A program made the translations under genes and the position numbers. Source: Sinohyriopsis cumingii (taxonomy: Eukaryota > Mollusca > Bivalvia > Unionida > Unionidae). From it: DNA of 64,000 bases. Below are positions 15,466 to 27,410 of this stretch, in pieces; positions within the stretch are counted from its first letter, which is position 1; each line of letters begins with the position of its first letter. Under the pieces are notes generated by a model. It was not told the origin of the DNA and did not search any database. It worked only from the letters and a program-made list of their open reading frames with translations. The stretch is taken from the NCBI GenBank assembly GCA_028554795.2, contig CM068838.1, positions 89,209,944 through 89,273,943 on the forward strand. Direction: 5' to 3'.

Positions 15466-16680
15466 ATTCTGCATCTACTTCAGACTTTTTTTTCACGAAC
15501 ATATAGCTGGTAATTAAATCTTGTTTAACCTTAAGGCAAAATATAGATATATTTCGTGTAAATACGGATTTTCTTAATAAACAGCGGACAATGAACTAAG
15601 GGTTTTGTTATCAAAGTCAGTCTGGTTGTTGTGGTTTAGCTGAATTTTGTAAAAATTCAGCAGATTTTCTTATTTTTTTTTTAAAAAAAGAACTTTAATT
15701 GTTGGATGTAAGCACAGTCTTAACCCATATTTTCTTTCGCATGTATATGAATCTACTGACGGTAAATAGTGATACAAAATATATCATGTATTTAGAAAGT
15801 AGCTAAACAAAGTTTGAATCGAAAACATTTTTATCCTATAATTGAAATGCATATTAAGGTCTGATGATTTACTTCATGTTCGAAGATGTGAATGGTAAAA
15901 CGGAAAATAACAAATTATACAGTGAAGTTCTCCAGGCATCGTCGCAAACCACGAGCTATAATTGGCTACGCTGTTTATCACCTGTGAGCGCCTATGTAGT
16001 GGTTTCCTCGTTTTTCTGATGAATATTCAGTAACCTACTTAGGCAATCATTGCGAGTAACATTGTGACCCAGTAAGACCTTTCACGCTGTTTGAGTGAGA
16101 CAATCGAAATTTCTCTTCCAAGCAGTCACTTATCGATCGATCTATGTAATGGCACCTTCTTTTATGTTTAGGGTTTTGTTACCTTGTGCTGCTGATGACG
16201 TTGTTTTGTTTATGCGTAAGCATGAAAAACGAAGAAATCTCATCACACGCGACATCGGGCGATAAAAGAGCGTAGCGAATTATCACATGTGTCTTGAAAT
16301 GATGGTCTGCAAGGGATTCTAATGCATGAATTGTATACTCATTGCCATCGACTGTGTAAAACTTCCTTAACTTTTATCGATTTTTTTTTTAATCCTCAGC
16401 GGGCAAATGCATTGATTTATTTCAGAAAATAAGACAGGTGCTGTCTGATATTTTACTCCAAAATCGATGCTCACGTTCTAAAATTTTTTAAAATCAAACA
16501 ATGTAAAGGTAGGCAATGTGGCGCGTTTTGGTTTTAACGGGTCGTCATTACTTACGAGAACGCAAAACAGTGCGCGTAAGTTTGTTTCGTTAATTTTATG
16601 TAATTAATTGATGTCTACTTTCAGCACAGTACGTAAGTTAATAGTGGGAAAAGTTATACAATGTCCTACAGATAATACTA
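15466..16680. other. Intergenic sequence, no gene seen
   Basis: AT-rich sequence with no supported feature. Confidence 0.5.
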
Positions 16681-16985
16681 AAATAAATAAATAAATAAAT
16701 AAATATTGCGTTTTACGTATGACTTCTCATCTTGACTGTTATGTGCTTCTTTAGCCCAAATTCAGAGTTAGTCGAAAAACAAATTTACCCCCCACCAAAG
16801 CAAAGCTTGAACAAAGAAGGCATACCGCAAAAGGTTATCATGTGGTACGTTTAATGACTGATTGATTGATTGATTGATAGATAATAATATAATAATAATA
16901 ATAACAATAATAATTATTTATTATCACAGTGAGTATGATGATGATGATTACTATTATTATTGTTATTATTATTAGTAGTAGTAGT

Positions 16986-17016
<31 letters not shown>

Positions 17017-17060
17017 ATATCAGCAGCAACAGTAGTTTTTGAAGAAAGAAAAAAGAACCG
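16681..17060. repeat. Cluster of short tandem repeats
   Basis: An (AATA)6 run at 16,681 is followed by (GATT)n at 16,857, then interrupted (ATA)n, (GAT)n, (TAG)n and (CAG)n tracts to about 17,035. A separate (GATGATGGT)n tract lies at 17,322-17,370. The leucine-rich minus-strand frame is an artefact of the triplets. Confidence 0.85.
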
Positions 17061-17815
17061 TTCGCGGCCAACTTTCTATCTGGGAAGCCTTCTTATGTGG
17101 TTTAATTACCTCTTGAAAAATGTTGATCTTGGTTGTTAGTTCTAGTTGCTCATCCTTTCTCCGTCTGTCTCTTCTACATGTGCCTTGTTTTTGGGATGTC
17201 GTGTTTATTTTGCTGTACTTCTTTAAAACTGTTCCCTATTCTTTGAAGAAAGAAAAGTTAACAATTGCAGGGTTCAATTGGAATCTTCCACTCGTCTGTG
17301 TGCAATGTTTGTCAAGGGGTGGTGGTGATGATGATGATGGTGATGATGATGATGGTGATGATGATGACCTCTTTATCATTACATTTAAACAACGTTGTAA
17401 AGATATTTTTCTACAAAATTAAATAGAGAGTTAAATTGAATGGATAGATTACGATTCTATAATAAGATTACAAACGATCTGAGATCTGAGTCAGCAGTTT
17501 TATATATATATATAATTACCCTATTTTGAAAGACTGTCCATTTTTGTGCAGATGTAAAAGAAATTTCACTTTGCTGTCAAATGTCACAAGTATGATAATA
17601 TGAGAAATGCCTATGTACCTTCATAGGTTCATTGTAATGCAGATCACATAAGGTTTTATAACTGCGTGTAGAGAGATTCAATAGTAACATTGATATTGTA
17701 CATAATTTTGTTCTTTATGTAACAAAATCTATAAAAATTAAAGTCTGTGTGTTATTCATAAAATTGTTATGTTTCGTGGTTGTACTACAAGTGGCCTATG
17801 TTGCAAGAAATAAAG
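17061..17815. other. Intergenic sequence with a GAT/GGT triplet tract
   Basis: Holds the (GATGATGGT)n tract at 17,322-17,370 and a short (TA)n at 17,500-17,513. I see no gene. Confidence 0.5.
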
Positions 17816-17816
17816 A

Positions 17817-17854
<38 letters not shown>
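17816..17854. repeat. (ATT)n microsatellite
   Basis: About 12 perfect ATT triplets. Confidence 0.95.
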
Positions 17855-19784
17855 TTGCAGATGAATTGGATTTCTTTGATTATCGACATTTTCCAAATAA
17901 AACCAATATTGTGTTTTCAACTCAAAAAATGGTAAACTCTTTCCAGATCTGTTTCGGCCAATAAGCAAACAAAATAAAAGAAGAAGAAGAAAAAAAAAGT
18001 GAGGGACTTGGTATCAAAAACCGGTAAAGCACAAAGAATGGAATGCTATAGATTCCTGCACATGACATGGATAACAAGCGTTTTATTGGCTTAGCCTATG
18101 AAAATGTCCCTTCCCCTTTGAAGTCGAGATATAGCACGATGACCTCCAGTACAGGATTTAGCCCCTAGCCGGGGGAAGAAGGGCGCAGACGCCAGATTAG
18201 AGTAAATTAAGAAGCTAATGACATTAAAACCCGCCTTGTTTTCTTTGGAGCTGGGGGTCTCAATGATATTTCATCAAAAGTTAAAACTACAAAACGAAGA
18301 CACAAATGATAAGATGGTTAAAATGAAGACACGCACTGCACGGGCAGTTTATCTATAAGAACTTGCTGAATCGCGGACAAAAGAACAAGTTCGGCGCACA
18401 CAAAAGACGAGCAGAAGCATCGCCTGTACAGTAGTCGGTCTATTCATTGTAGATCGGGTCAAACATTTGATGAAGCTTACCATCCATACAATCTCTTTGA
18501 CTTTGCTGCTTGATTAAACAGGGCTTGAAACCGATTTTGGATATAATTGAAGAAATACCGAGAGCGGACGGAATCAAAGTTCGCAAAATTCCACAGAATT
18601 GGACACCCGCAAGCTGTTTGTCTAAGGTTATTGGAAATCAAACTTTCTATTAACTTGGAAAATGACAGAACCCTAAAGAACACATTGTAGGTGTAAAATA
18701 AACTATTTTAGAGGTATAGAATTTGTTTTTCCATCTTTATTTTAGATAGAAAATATGCGGCGTCCTCGAACGTTGTTTTTTAAAAATAATTTTTGTTCCA
18801 TTATGAAATTAAGCGAGAAAGTGAATAAAGGAACCAAGGAGATCATTAAAAGTAAAAACAATAGGTTTCTTCGGATGTCAAAACACTTTGAACTGGATAG
18901 ACAACCAGTCGTGCAATATGTCCACGTCATCATGAGACAATACACCAATACCTGTGTACTTCCATTTTACAGGAGTATACATCGCGTCTTAAGAAAGGAT
19001 TGACTTGGTTTGCTGGTGTTTTACAGCACAACAACACCATATAGGTTACTTAGTATAGAGGCTAATTTAATTATTTGTCTTGTCCAAGGATACGCCACTG
19101 TAGCTGACTCGAGCTGATCCAATGATACGATTCAAATCCGCATCTTTATGGTCGCAAATCTGGTACGCAAACCACTGAGCCACCGCGTTTTCTACTGCAG
19201 TTATTCCCTTCTTACGACATGCAGCACATGTTTTCGCTTAGTGGAAAAAAAATCAACATTTTTGAGAATCTTTGTGACGATCAAGAGGGACAATATATTC
19301 GAACTCTCCAACTGACGCTCTCAGAGTTACTAAAATATGTCTTTAAGCATTTCATGACAACCGCATATGAAAAGCCCGTAAAATGACTTAAAGCATTTCC
19401 ATGACAATTGAATATAAAAAATCCCGCATTTTAAGTTCTCGTTCTTTTGCTGTAGACTTGGTATTTTTAACACACAAAGAGAAAGCTTGAATTTTGTGTT
19501 GTTCTTCAAATTTAGAGATACCGTATAAACTTGAGTATAAATCGAGTGTAACGGCAAACTACATAAACCTAGATCTTCCGTTGTATAATACGCTGGCACA
19601 TCTATGTCTGTGCAGTTTGCAGTTGTAATGAAGAGTATAAACAGCAAATGCCATAATAAAATATAGAAAGTTGTACGACAAATCTGGACTTCGTAAACCC
19701 AGTGAATAGTGTTTTGTCTTGTACGTCGAAATTATTTCAAAATCAAGCCTTAACATTCGCGAAAACAGCGAAAATTTGTTGGAA
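17855..19784. other. Intergenic sequence with one tRNA-like remnant
   Basis: Near 19,120-19,190 the minus strand reads like a decayed tRNA-derived head (GGTGGCTCAGTGGTTTGCG as A box, then GATTTGAATCGTATC as a poor B box). This suggests an old SINE fragment. Nothing else is recognised. Confidence 0.4.
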
Positions 19785-20142
19785 CAAATAAATAAATAAA
19801 TAAATAAATAAATGTGATGTGATGTGATGTGATTTGGATTTTTAACGTAGCTTTAACAATTTTCCAGTCATATCGCTACGATGTCTGCAATGTGGCAGTT
19901 TATAGTGATGTCTAGCACTGGGGCATCATGCCGCAGACATGTAGCATGATGTTCCACCCAGTCACATTATCCTGACACCGGGCCGACCAGTCCTAACACT
20001 AACCTCTTAATGCTGAGCGCCAAGCGAAGCAGCTGTTAGTACCATTTTTGTAAGTTTTAGGTATGATTCGGCCGGGGATCGAACCCACGACCTCCCGCAT
20101 CCGAGGCGGACGCTCTAACCACTAGGCCACCGGAGCGGTTAA
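19785..20142 (-). mobile_element. SINE family 1 copy A
   Basis: On the minus strand it starts with a tRNA-like head at 20,142 (CCGGTGGCCTAGTGGTTAG as A box; GGTTCGATCCCCGGCC as B box). A roughly 240-bp body shared by all five copies follows. It ends at AAAATCCAAATCACATCACATC with a (CACAT)n/(TTTA)n tail. The head is the best preserved of the five copies. Confidence 0.9.
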
Positions 20143-20279
20143 AATATAAATAATAAAGAGTGAATGCTCATAGTTTTAAAACTGCATGTTGAAAATGAAG
20201 AACGACAAAACATTTGCAAATTGTAATTAGGTTAATTTCTAATTTACAATTGGGACATGGGAGTACCGTGGTAACCGTA
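20143..20279. other. Short unique segment
   Basis: No feature seen. Confidence 0.5.
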
Positions 20280-21063
20280 AAGATTACAACATGTGAATTT
20301 CAGTATATCCTGGGGTTTTACCAAGGAAACTATAAAATCCCACCACGAAATCCCAACGTCTCACGGAGTACAGCATAATAACTACAAAAGGTTCCATAAT
20401 GTAAATTGCAATATCTCACAGAGTATACCGTGGAACCATGACGACTCCACCATGAAAATCCCAGCATCTCCTGAGAAAAAGAGACCCATGGAAAAAATAC
20501 GTGTTCTTCATGAAAATCACAATATGAAAATTCCATCAAGTCAATGGAAACACCGTCTAACCACGATGATCTTAGCATGAAAATCCCATCCATCTTCTTA
20601 TAGCAAATACACTGGTAATCACAAAGATTGTTGTTCATCGTGGAAAAACACCGCGATTATTATGATGCTCTGTGTAATATTTGGAACAATATGGATTAAT
20701 GATGCTTTTAAAATATCAGGTGAACACAGTGAATAGTAGTATCAAGTTGGTTCCAGAGACCCAAAGGAAATACCGTGGTAGTCTCAGGACAATCTCAGCA
20801 TCTCGTGGGGAACAAGTGATTACAAGTAGCATCTTGATCCTTGATATCTGTGTTAACATCTCACGGGGAACACTGTAGAATTATGTTGATCCTAGAATCA
20901 TAAGAGGATCACAGCGGTAATCAGGATGATCTTAGCACCGCATGGCGGAAAACCGTGGAATCATGCATGGTGATCCGAGTATCTCATGAGAAACATAGTG
21001 GTGATCTGGATGATCTTAGAATCTCGCGGGGAACACTGTGGAATGATGCTGATCCGTGAATCA

Positions 21064-21067
<4 letters not shown>
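20280..21067. repeat. Degenerate minisatellite, period about 79 bp (two about 39-bp halves)
   Basis: Recurrent motifs are ATCATGGTGATCC, GATGATCTTAGCATCTCA and GGGGAACACTGTGG. The array is cut by SINE copy B and resumes at 21,418. The GATGATCTTAG and ATCATGGTGATCC motifs alternate. Confidence 0.8.
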
Positions 21068-21106
<39 letters not shown>

Positions 21107-21417
21107 TTTGGATTTTTAACGTAGCTTTACCAATTTTTCAGTCATATCGCTACGATGTTTGCAGTGGGACAGTCTATAGTGACGTCTAGCACTGGACATC
21201 ATGCCGCAGACAAGTAGCATGATGTCCCACCCAGTCACATTATCCTGACACCAGGCCGACCAGTCCTAACACTAACCTCTTAATGCTGAGCGCTAAGCGA
21301 GGCAGCTGTTAGTACCATTTTCGTAAGTCTTTGGTATGACTCGGCCGGGGATCAAACCCAAAACCCGAGGCGGACTCTCTAACCACTAGGTCACCGTAGC
21401 GGTTCTTGAATCATTAG
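21057..21417 (-). mobile_element. SINE family 1 copy B with 11-bp target-site duplication
   Basis: TGAATCATTAG occurs at 21,057-21,067 and again at 21,407-21,417 and flanks the insertion exactly. The insertion holds a (CA)n tail (GT on the plus strand, 21,068-21,104), the family 1 body and a tRNA-like head ending at about 21,403. It interrupts the 79-bp minisatellite. A duplication of this length is expected for L1/RTE-type LINE-mobilised SINEs. Confidence 0.93.
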
Positions 21418-21880
21418 AGAATCACAGTGGTAATCAGGATGATCTTAGCATCTCATTGGAAAAACTGTGGAATCATGGTGATCCGAGTATCTCATGAGAA
21501 ACACAGTGGTGGTCAGGATGATCTTAGCATCTCACTGGGAAAACTGTGGAATCATGGTGATCCGAGTGTCTCATGAGAAACATAGTGGTGATCAGGATGA
21601 TCTTAACATGTCATGGAGAACATCGTAGAATCATGTTGATCCTAGAATCATAATGGTAATCAGGACGATTTTAGAATCTTAGAGTGAACAGTAGAATCGT
21701 GGTGATCCGAGTATCTCGTGAAAAAAAGTGTTAGTAAGGACGACCCGAACATCTCAATGCAAATCAGTGTGATCCAATGAGAAAAAGCGATAATGATGAT
21801 CCTAGCATGCTGTTGATTTATTGTGATCCGAGAATCTTATATGAAACACGGTGTAATCGTATTACTGCGATTATCTATAA
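21418..21880. repeat. Continuation of the 79-bp minisatellite
   Basis: This is the same unit as upstream. ATCATGGTGATCCGAG at 21,472 and 21,551 gives the 79-bp period. Copies decay toward 21,880. Confidence 0.8.
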
Positions 21881-21916
21881 GATGAAATATGTTTTCATTG
21901 TGATTGATTCTAACTT

Positions 21917-21963
<47 letters not shown>

Positions 21964-21966
21964 TAT
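21917..21966. repeat. (TTTA)n microsatellite
   Basis: About 12 TTTA units. Confidence 0.95.
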
Positions 21967-22745
21967 TCAATGAATTGAGTATACAATATATGATGTTTAT
22001 CGTTTAGCACAAGGGACAGTTTATCGTTTTAGCACAAGGGACAGTAGGCTAATGAAAAAAGTACTGATATTTGTGAAAAATTATAGGAAAAATTCAATTA
22101 AAAAAGTGATGACTAGTGCCATTAGACGTTTTTCACAATTTGCTGAGACAAACGTTCCATATCAATTTACTCCTTAGTCTCTGACCTTTTCATAAACATT
22201 TCGACTATTTGTTCAAAACTGGTCGTATAGTAGCCAACTAAAAGATAAATGCAACAAAGTAATACTATTTAATTTTTCGTGTACAATCCAAGATTTTTGC
22301 AGGACAGAAAAATCTATCCTGCACAAACTTGCAAGGATTGAAAGGAAAGGAAACCGTAGGAGTTCATATTCGCATCTTGGAAAGACAACTCAAATCGTAA
22401 AGTTACGTTACAGATATCAAGAGGTCTAATTTATTTGCTGTACGTCCAGTAATAAATCATATCATGGAGATGCGGGCTTCCTGGCCCACGTATAAGCCCC
22501 AAATTTAACACAGGTCTTAAATTTTCTTTCTCAAATTGACATTGTCAAAATATCTAAGTTCTTCATCCTTACTGTGGAAATTTGTTCCAAATATCAAACA
22601 TATGCTGTAGACTGGAATAAAAATTCGTTAACCTGAAAGGTTTCAAGCCGCATCTTTTTTATATAGATATCATTGAGGAATTTTTTTTATTTATGAATTT
22701 CAAATTTAATTTTTTCGATCATGTTTAAGAATTGTAGGCGTGTTA
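21967..22745. other. Intergenic sequence with one 24-bp direct repeat
   Basis: TTATCGTTTTAGCACAAGGG is present twice in tandem at about 21,997-22,045. I see no gene. Confidence 0.5.
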
Positions 22746-22801
22746 CATCTATCTATCTATCTACCTACCTACCTATCTATCTATCTATCTATCTATCTAT
22801 G
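22746..22801. repeat. (CTAT)n/(CTAC)n microsatellite
   Basis: A tetranucleotide run with an internal CTAC variant block. Confidence 0.95.
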
Positions 22802-23163
22802 AATTTTAAAATCTGTACGTTTAATATTATCTTTTGTAATGAATCATACATTTATTTTAGAAGACCTTATCTTCCTACTTGTTTTTGCTTTTCAATTTTA
22901 TATTGCTTAAATTTAACCTATATTGACATTTCATAGCCACTTTTGTGTTGATGTGCCGTAAACCACTACTACATGCATATTTTACTCACAGTTTGGAGTC
23001 TCCCTACTGAATATTCTGTTATAAAGTTTAACTTGAGATGCGCTGTCTTACTTTTTCGTCCCTATCTTTTATTGAACTCCTTCGCCTGTCGAGCGCATGG
23101 CAAACAAGATAATGTGAAACGAGACATTACCGTATAAACTGTCGTATCTATCATTCAATCAGT
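22802..23163. other. Intergenic sequence, no feature seen
   Basis: AT-rich with no gene. Confidence 0.5.
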
Positions 23164-23210
<47 letters not shown>

Positions 23211-23350
23211 GTCCAACTACAATCAACATGGGCCCTGATCTGCCATAGCATAATGCGCTTGCAGATCAGGGTCAGCGCTGCTTGTTTTGCTGATTACTCC
23301 TTGCAAACCGCAAAGACCTAGATCCGAAGACGCAGTATGCGACGGCGTAT
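23164..23350. repeat. (TATC)n microsatellite next to two hairpins
   Basis: About 12 TATC units end at 23,211. Next comes CCCTGATCTGC...GCAGATCAGGG (23,234-23,272), a perfect 11-bp stem with a loop of about 17 nt. A second imperfect hairpin lies at about 23,318-23,360 (GACCTAGATCC...GTATCTGGGTC). A tetranucleotide core beside hairpins recalls microsatellite-bearing mollusc mini-transposons; that link is an inference. Confidence 0.6.
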
Positions 23351-24004
23351 CTGGGTCTGTGCATACTTCAGTTAAAATAGACTTATAAGCTGGCACATAC
23401 GGTTCATAATTTTAAGGAAACTGTGACCTGAATTTTTTTCTTAATTCACAATGAACGAGACCAATTATATTAAAAAAGATAATAAGAAGACGATTCAAAG
23501 AATAGTTTGAATTGTGAAACAACATTTACTAATTGTTATTTTATTGATTGTAATTTTTTAGTCTCACTCTTCAAACTATGTGCCCAAATATTTATGTATA
23601 TGTGTTTACTATTTCTGTTTTCATTAATATAGAGCATTATCAAGACTGATAAAAAAGGATTTTGTAATTTTACAAACGAAAAGGTGATAGTGTGTCGAGA
23701 TCTGAAAGTTTGCGTTCCCCTTTTTACCTTGAATATTTCAAATTTGCATGCAAGGGGCTAGAATAAAAAAAGAAGAAAAAAAGAAGTAACAACATACTAG
23801 CATTTTCGACCCCTATTCAAGCATACTCAATTTTCATTAGATTGGAAAATGTGTCGAATGATCTTGTTTGACACAGTTATCAAAACTAGGTAGGAAAATT
23901 TTTCCCCAAGTTCCCATTATGTTTGGGACGAGTAGAAAGTTGTATCGATATGCCCATAACATTAGCATCTGCGAGAAAAGTACCACTATGTATCATTACA
24001 TAAA
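23351..24004. other. Intergenic sequence, no gene seen
   Basis: AT-rich with no supported feature. Confidence 0.5.
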
Positions 24005-24044
24005 GTATGTATGTATGTATGTATGTATGTATGTATGTATGTAT
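24005..24044. repeat. (TATG)n microsatellite
   Basis: About 10 perfect units. Confidence 0.95.
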
Positions 24045-25110
24045 GAGTCCCATAAAGGTCGACACCCTACCATTAGTATTTTTCTTTTGTTTTTCATGGG
24101 TTTTTTTACCACTCTGATCTCTTTTTGTGTAACAATTGTTAGATTCAGTATAGCTCATGGAAACTATATGGTACAGATAAACGAATATTAAATTGCATTG
24201 TTTTATACGATATGGAGAAATTAATATATGTTTTATACGATATGAGAAATTAATATATCTTTTATATGGTATAGAGAAATGAACATTGAACTGTATTGAT
24301 TTGCAGCTGCATCTCTTAATGGCTTTAATAGCATGTATACTTGTTTAGGTAAGTTAGGTCATGAGAAAAATAATATAAGTATGTTTTGTCTGAAAAAAGT
24401 TAAAGCTTTTTCTTTATTAAAATGTGACGTATTTTAATCTCTTTCGAGAGTCTATTTTGTACATGATGGTTTTACCCCTAACCATAAAAAGTAGCAATGA
24501 CAACGTTCTCTCGTCATCTCACACGATTAAACAAACTATAATTGTTGCTTCTAAGCACGGTGCTGTGTGCTTTTGGCCCGACATGATCTTGTATGTATGC
24601 TCCTCAAATGGGCAAATTATCAACAATCATACGTCCTCAACGTAAGAAAACAGAATTACCCGGAAAGTGTTTTCAGAAGGTGCTCTTAGATAAATAGGCA
24701 AACAAAAAGGTCGCGTAGCTTCTGACAGCGGCCTTTTCACACAACGGCGGGTATCTTATGTCGCACTGTTTGCACTACCACCGGGGGATCCTCGCTAGCG
24801 TAACTCCAACAAATTAATCAACTGTTACAGGAAGAAGGCCAGCAAAAGTGAAAAATGCCGACAGAAAAAGCCCCTTTGTCAAGTAGATAAATTTTCGAGA
24901 CACAGCTAAAATAGAAGTATCAGTGAAACTTATGAAAAGCATATGCCCATTTAAGAATCTAAAGTCAACAGACACTCGATAAAGGAGAAGTTTATCGGGA
25001 CTGTGGTTGGTCGCCCTGGTAATATACGTAAAAGGATAAACCTGAAGCGATATGATTACAAAAAGGCATTCATTTTATTCCAGTAGTAAAATTATATATG
25101 TATGTGTGTG

Positions 25111-25113
<3 letters not shown>
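24045..25113. other. Intergenic sequence with a short three-copy repeat
   Basis: TTTTATACGATATGGAGAAA-type units of about 36 bp occur three times at 24,200-24,275. I see nothing else. Confidence 0.5.

Positions 25114-25175
<62 letters not shown>
25114..25175. repeat. (TA)n microsatellite
   Basis: About 29 TA units preceded by TATG. Confidence 0.95.
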
Positions 25176-25179
<4 letters not shown>

Positions 25180-25612
25180 TTCATTTTATTTGCAAGAATG
25201 GCTTTCCTAGGCCGACTATCTTGTCATGGAAATCTATTGCAACACCCATGTACTATTATAGCTAATTATGTATTATCGGTAAGAATCGATAATAATTGGC
25301 AATGAGGGGATCAGTCTGATAAATAGCATTTATGTATTCTAACTGCTTAAAAGAGAAGAAAAATATACGCCAAGAATATTGCGTGAGGTGATATCTACTT
25401 TCTTTTTTTGTTAAAAGATCCTTAAAAGATAACAAATATTTGCGAGTGGAGATATTTGAGAGGTTAAAATCTGCGCCAGGTTACACATATATCATTAATT
25501 TACCGCAAGCAAAAGTTTTCGCTTTAACAGTAGGATTTACATCAGTAATTTTTAATGCATAACATTTATTAATTTATTGTCAGAGATACACATTTCTAGT
25601 TTGGGATAATGA
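25176..25612. other. Intergenic sequence, no feature seen
   Basis: AT-rich with no gene. Confidence 0.5.
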
Positions 25613-25722
25613 ATGGTTGGTTCGATTTACAGCAATGCAAGTTTTACGGCACAGCAATACAAGTTTTACGGCACAGCAATGCAAGTTTTACGGCACAAAA
25701 AGATAAATTTTACGGCACATAT
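25613..25722. repeat. 22-bp tandem repeat, about 4-5 copies
   Basis: The unit AGCAATGCAAGTTTTACGGC recurs with decay at the right edge. Confidence 0.85.
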
Positions 25723-26779
25723 ACCCCGACTAATTACAATTAAGGCATGTATTGGCTGCATAAAGATAATATTCAAAATAAAGCAATTTCATGGAGTCGG
25801 TGTAAATTAACATGGTTTCAGAGTTCCACATAATTTTTGTTTTACATTCTCAGGTATTGATTAATCACAGCTCTAAGCAGGAGAGAAAAAAAAACCAATC
25901 ATCATTTTTGAAGTATTGAATTGAAAAGATGGGTTCATATGAGAATCTGCTGTTTTCCCATCTAATTTAGATTTTAATAATTTCTTTTTGTTGGTTTGTT
26001 TTGTATACAACAGTACCGGTCGTAAAGAAAGATACACGTTTTCCATGGTCCTTTTCCATCAACGTCAACAGTCTTTACAATAACATTTGACTTTATGCCT
26101 CGATCTCTGTGAAAACCACTAAACCTTGCCATCCAAACAATCCTACTTTGATTTTAGAATTTTTTATACAAATGTGTTATCTATGTTTTCTGATGTCATA
26201 CTTATATGGCTGAGATATATCTGAAATATGGATTAAGCAGGGATTACTTTAATCTGTTCCGTAGAGATCGCTACCATTTTGGTAACATATACCATCGTTC
26301 ACCTTAACAGCAGATACCAGTTTAACTATTGTCAAAATTAATCCCGGGTGCAATTAACTATGAATCCTGTTGAAAAGTAGCAAAAAAGAGGGGAGTTACA
26401 AAAATGTCTAGCTGAAGCCGGTCAGAGGGATATAAATAAAATTATAGATTAACAAGGCGTGATATGTAAGTGTTATAGGAAAGTATTTTCAAAATCCACA
26501 ATTTTTTTAATGCATGCCATATATAGATGCCCGGATAAATATACATGTTTTCTTTTTATATATTTTTTTAAAATTTCTATGCTAGACTTATGCTTTCTTA
26601 AATTTAAAAAGGGATTTTGGTCGGGAAATTTTGTAAAATCAATGATTAGAGAATCGCGTCGCGTTTGAAAATGCATCGCTCAGATATAAACGCAGATTGT
26701 TTATTTATTTAAATATTTCTTGATTCCGTAGAGGAGTTGTGTGCAAGTTTTCCATACACAACTAGTAGTATGACGAAAC
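25723..26779. other. Intergenic sequence, no gene seen
   Basis: AT-rich with no supported feature. Confidence 0.5.
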
Positions 26780-27410
26780 AATGTGATGCTGATAACACTA
26801 CTACTTCTATGACACTACTAATACGTTACTACTATACAACCACCACCACCACTAATACTACTTCTACTACGATCACCACCACCACTACTACTACTATGAT
26901 AGCAGTAGTAGTAGTACTACTACTACTACTACTACTACTACCATCACCAACCACTTGTACTACTGCTATGGATGATAATGGTGATACTGCCACTACTACT
27001 ACTACTACCACCGCCACTACTATTACAGCTAACACTGCTACTATTTTTTTAACCGTAGTGATGATACTATGATACTACTGCCACTACTACTACTACTATG
27101 AATCTATATGATGACGATGCTATTACTACTGTTACTACTATTATTTTTACTATTATGGACCGTAATGGTGATACTATTACAACTACTACTACTACTACTA
27201 CCACTACTGCTACTAACATCACTAGTACCACTACTATAAACAATTATTCTGCTTCTACTCTACTGCCACCAATAAACCGTTATGCTGCTGCTACTACTTA
27301 TACTACTGCTATTACCACCACTACTGCTTTTTCTGCTACCACCACCACCACCACTGCCAGTACTATTACTACTACTATGAACCATTATGACGATAATGAC
27401 ATTACGAGTA
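26780..27410. repeat. Imperfect (TAC/ACC) trinucleotide tract
   Basis: ACT, ACC and TACTAC triplets dominate, mixed with GATGATAATGGTGATACT blocks. The threonine- and serine-rich open frames over it are artefacts of the triplet period. Confidence 0.85.

Noticed and set aside
18755-19003. 82-codon frame with an ATG and basic content as a small host gene
   Set aside because: There is no recognisable domain, promoter or splice signal, and an equal-length frame exists on the opposite strand.
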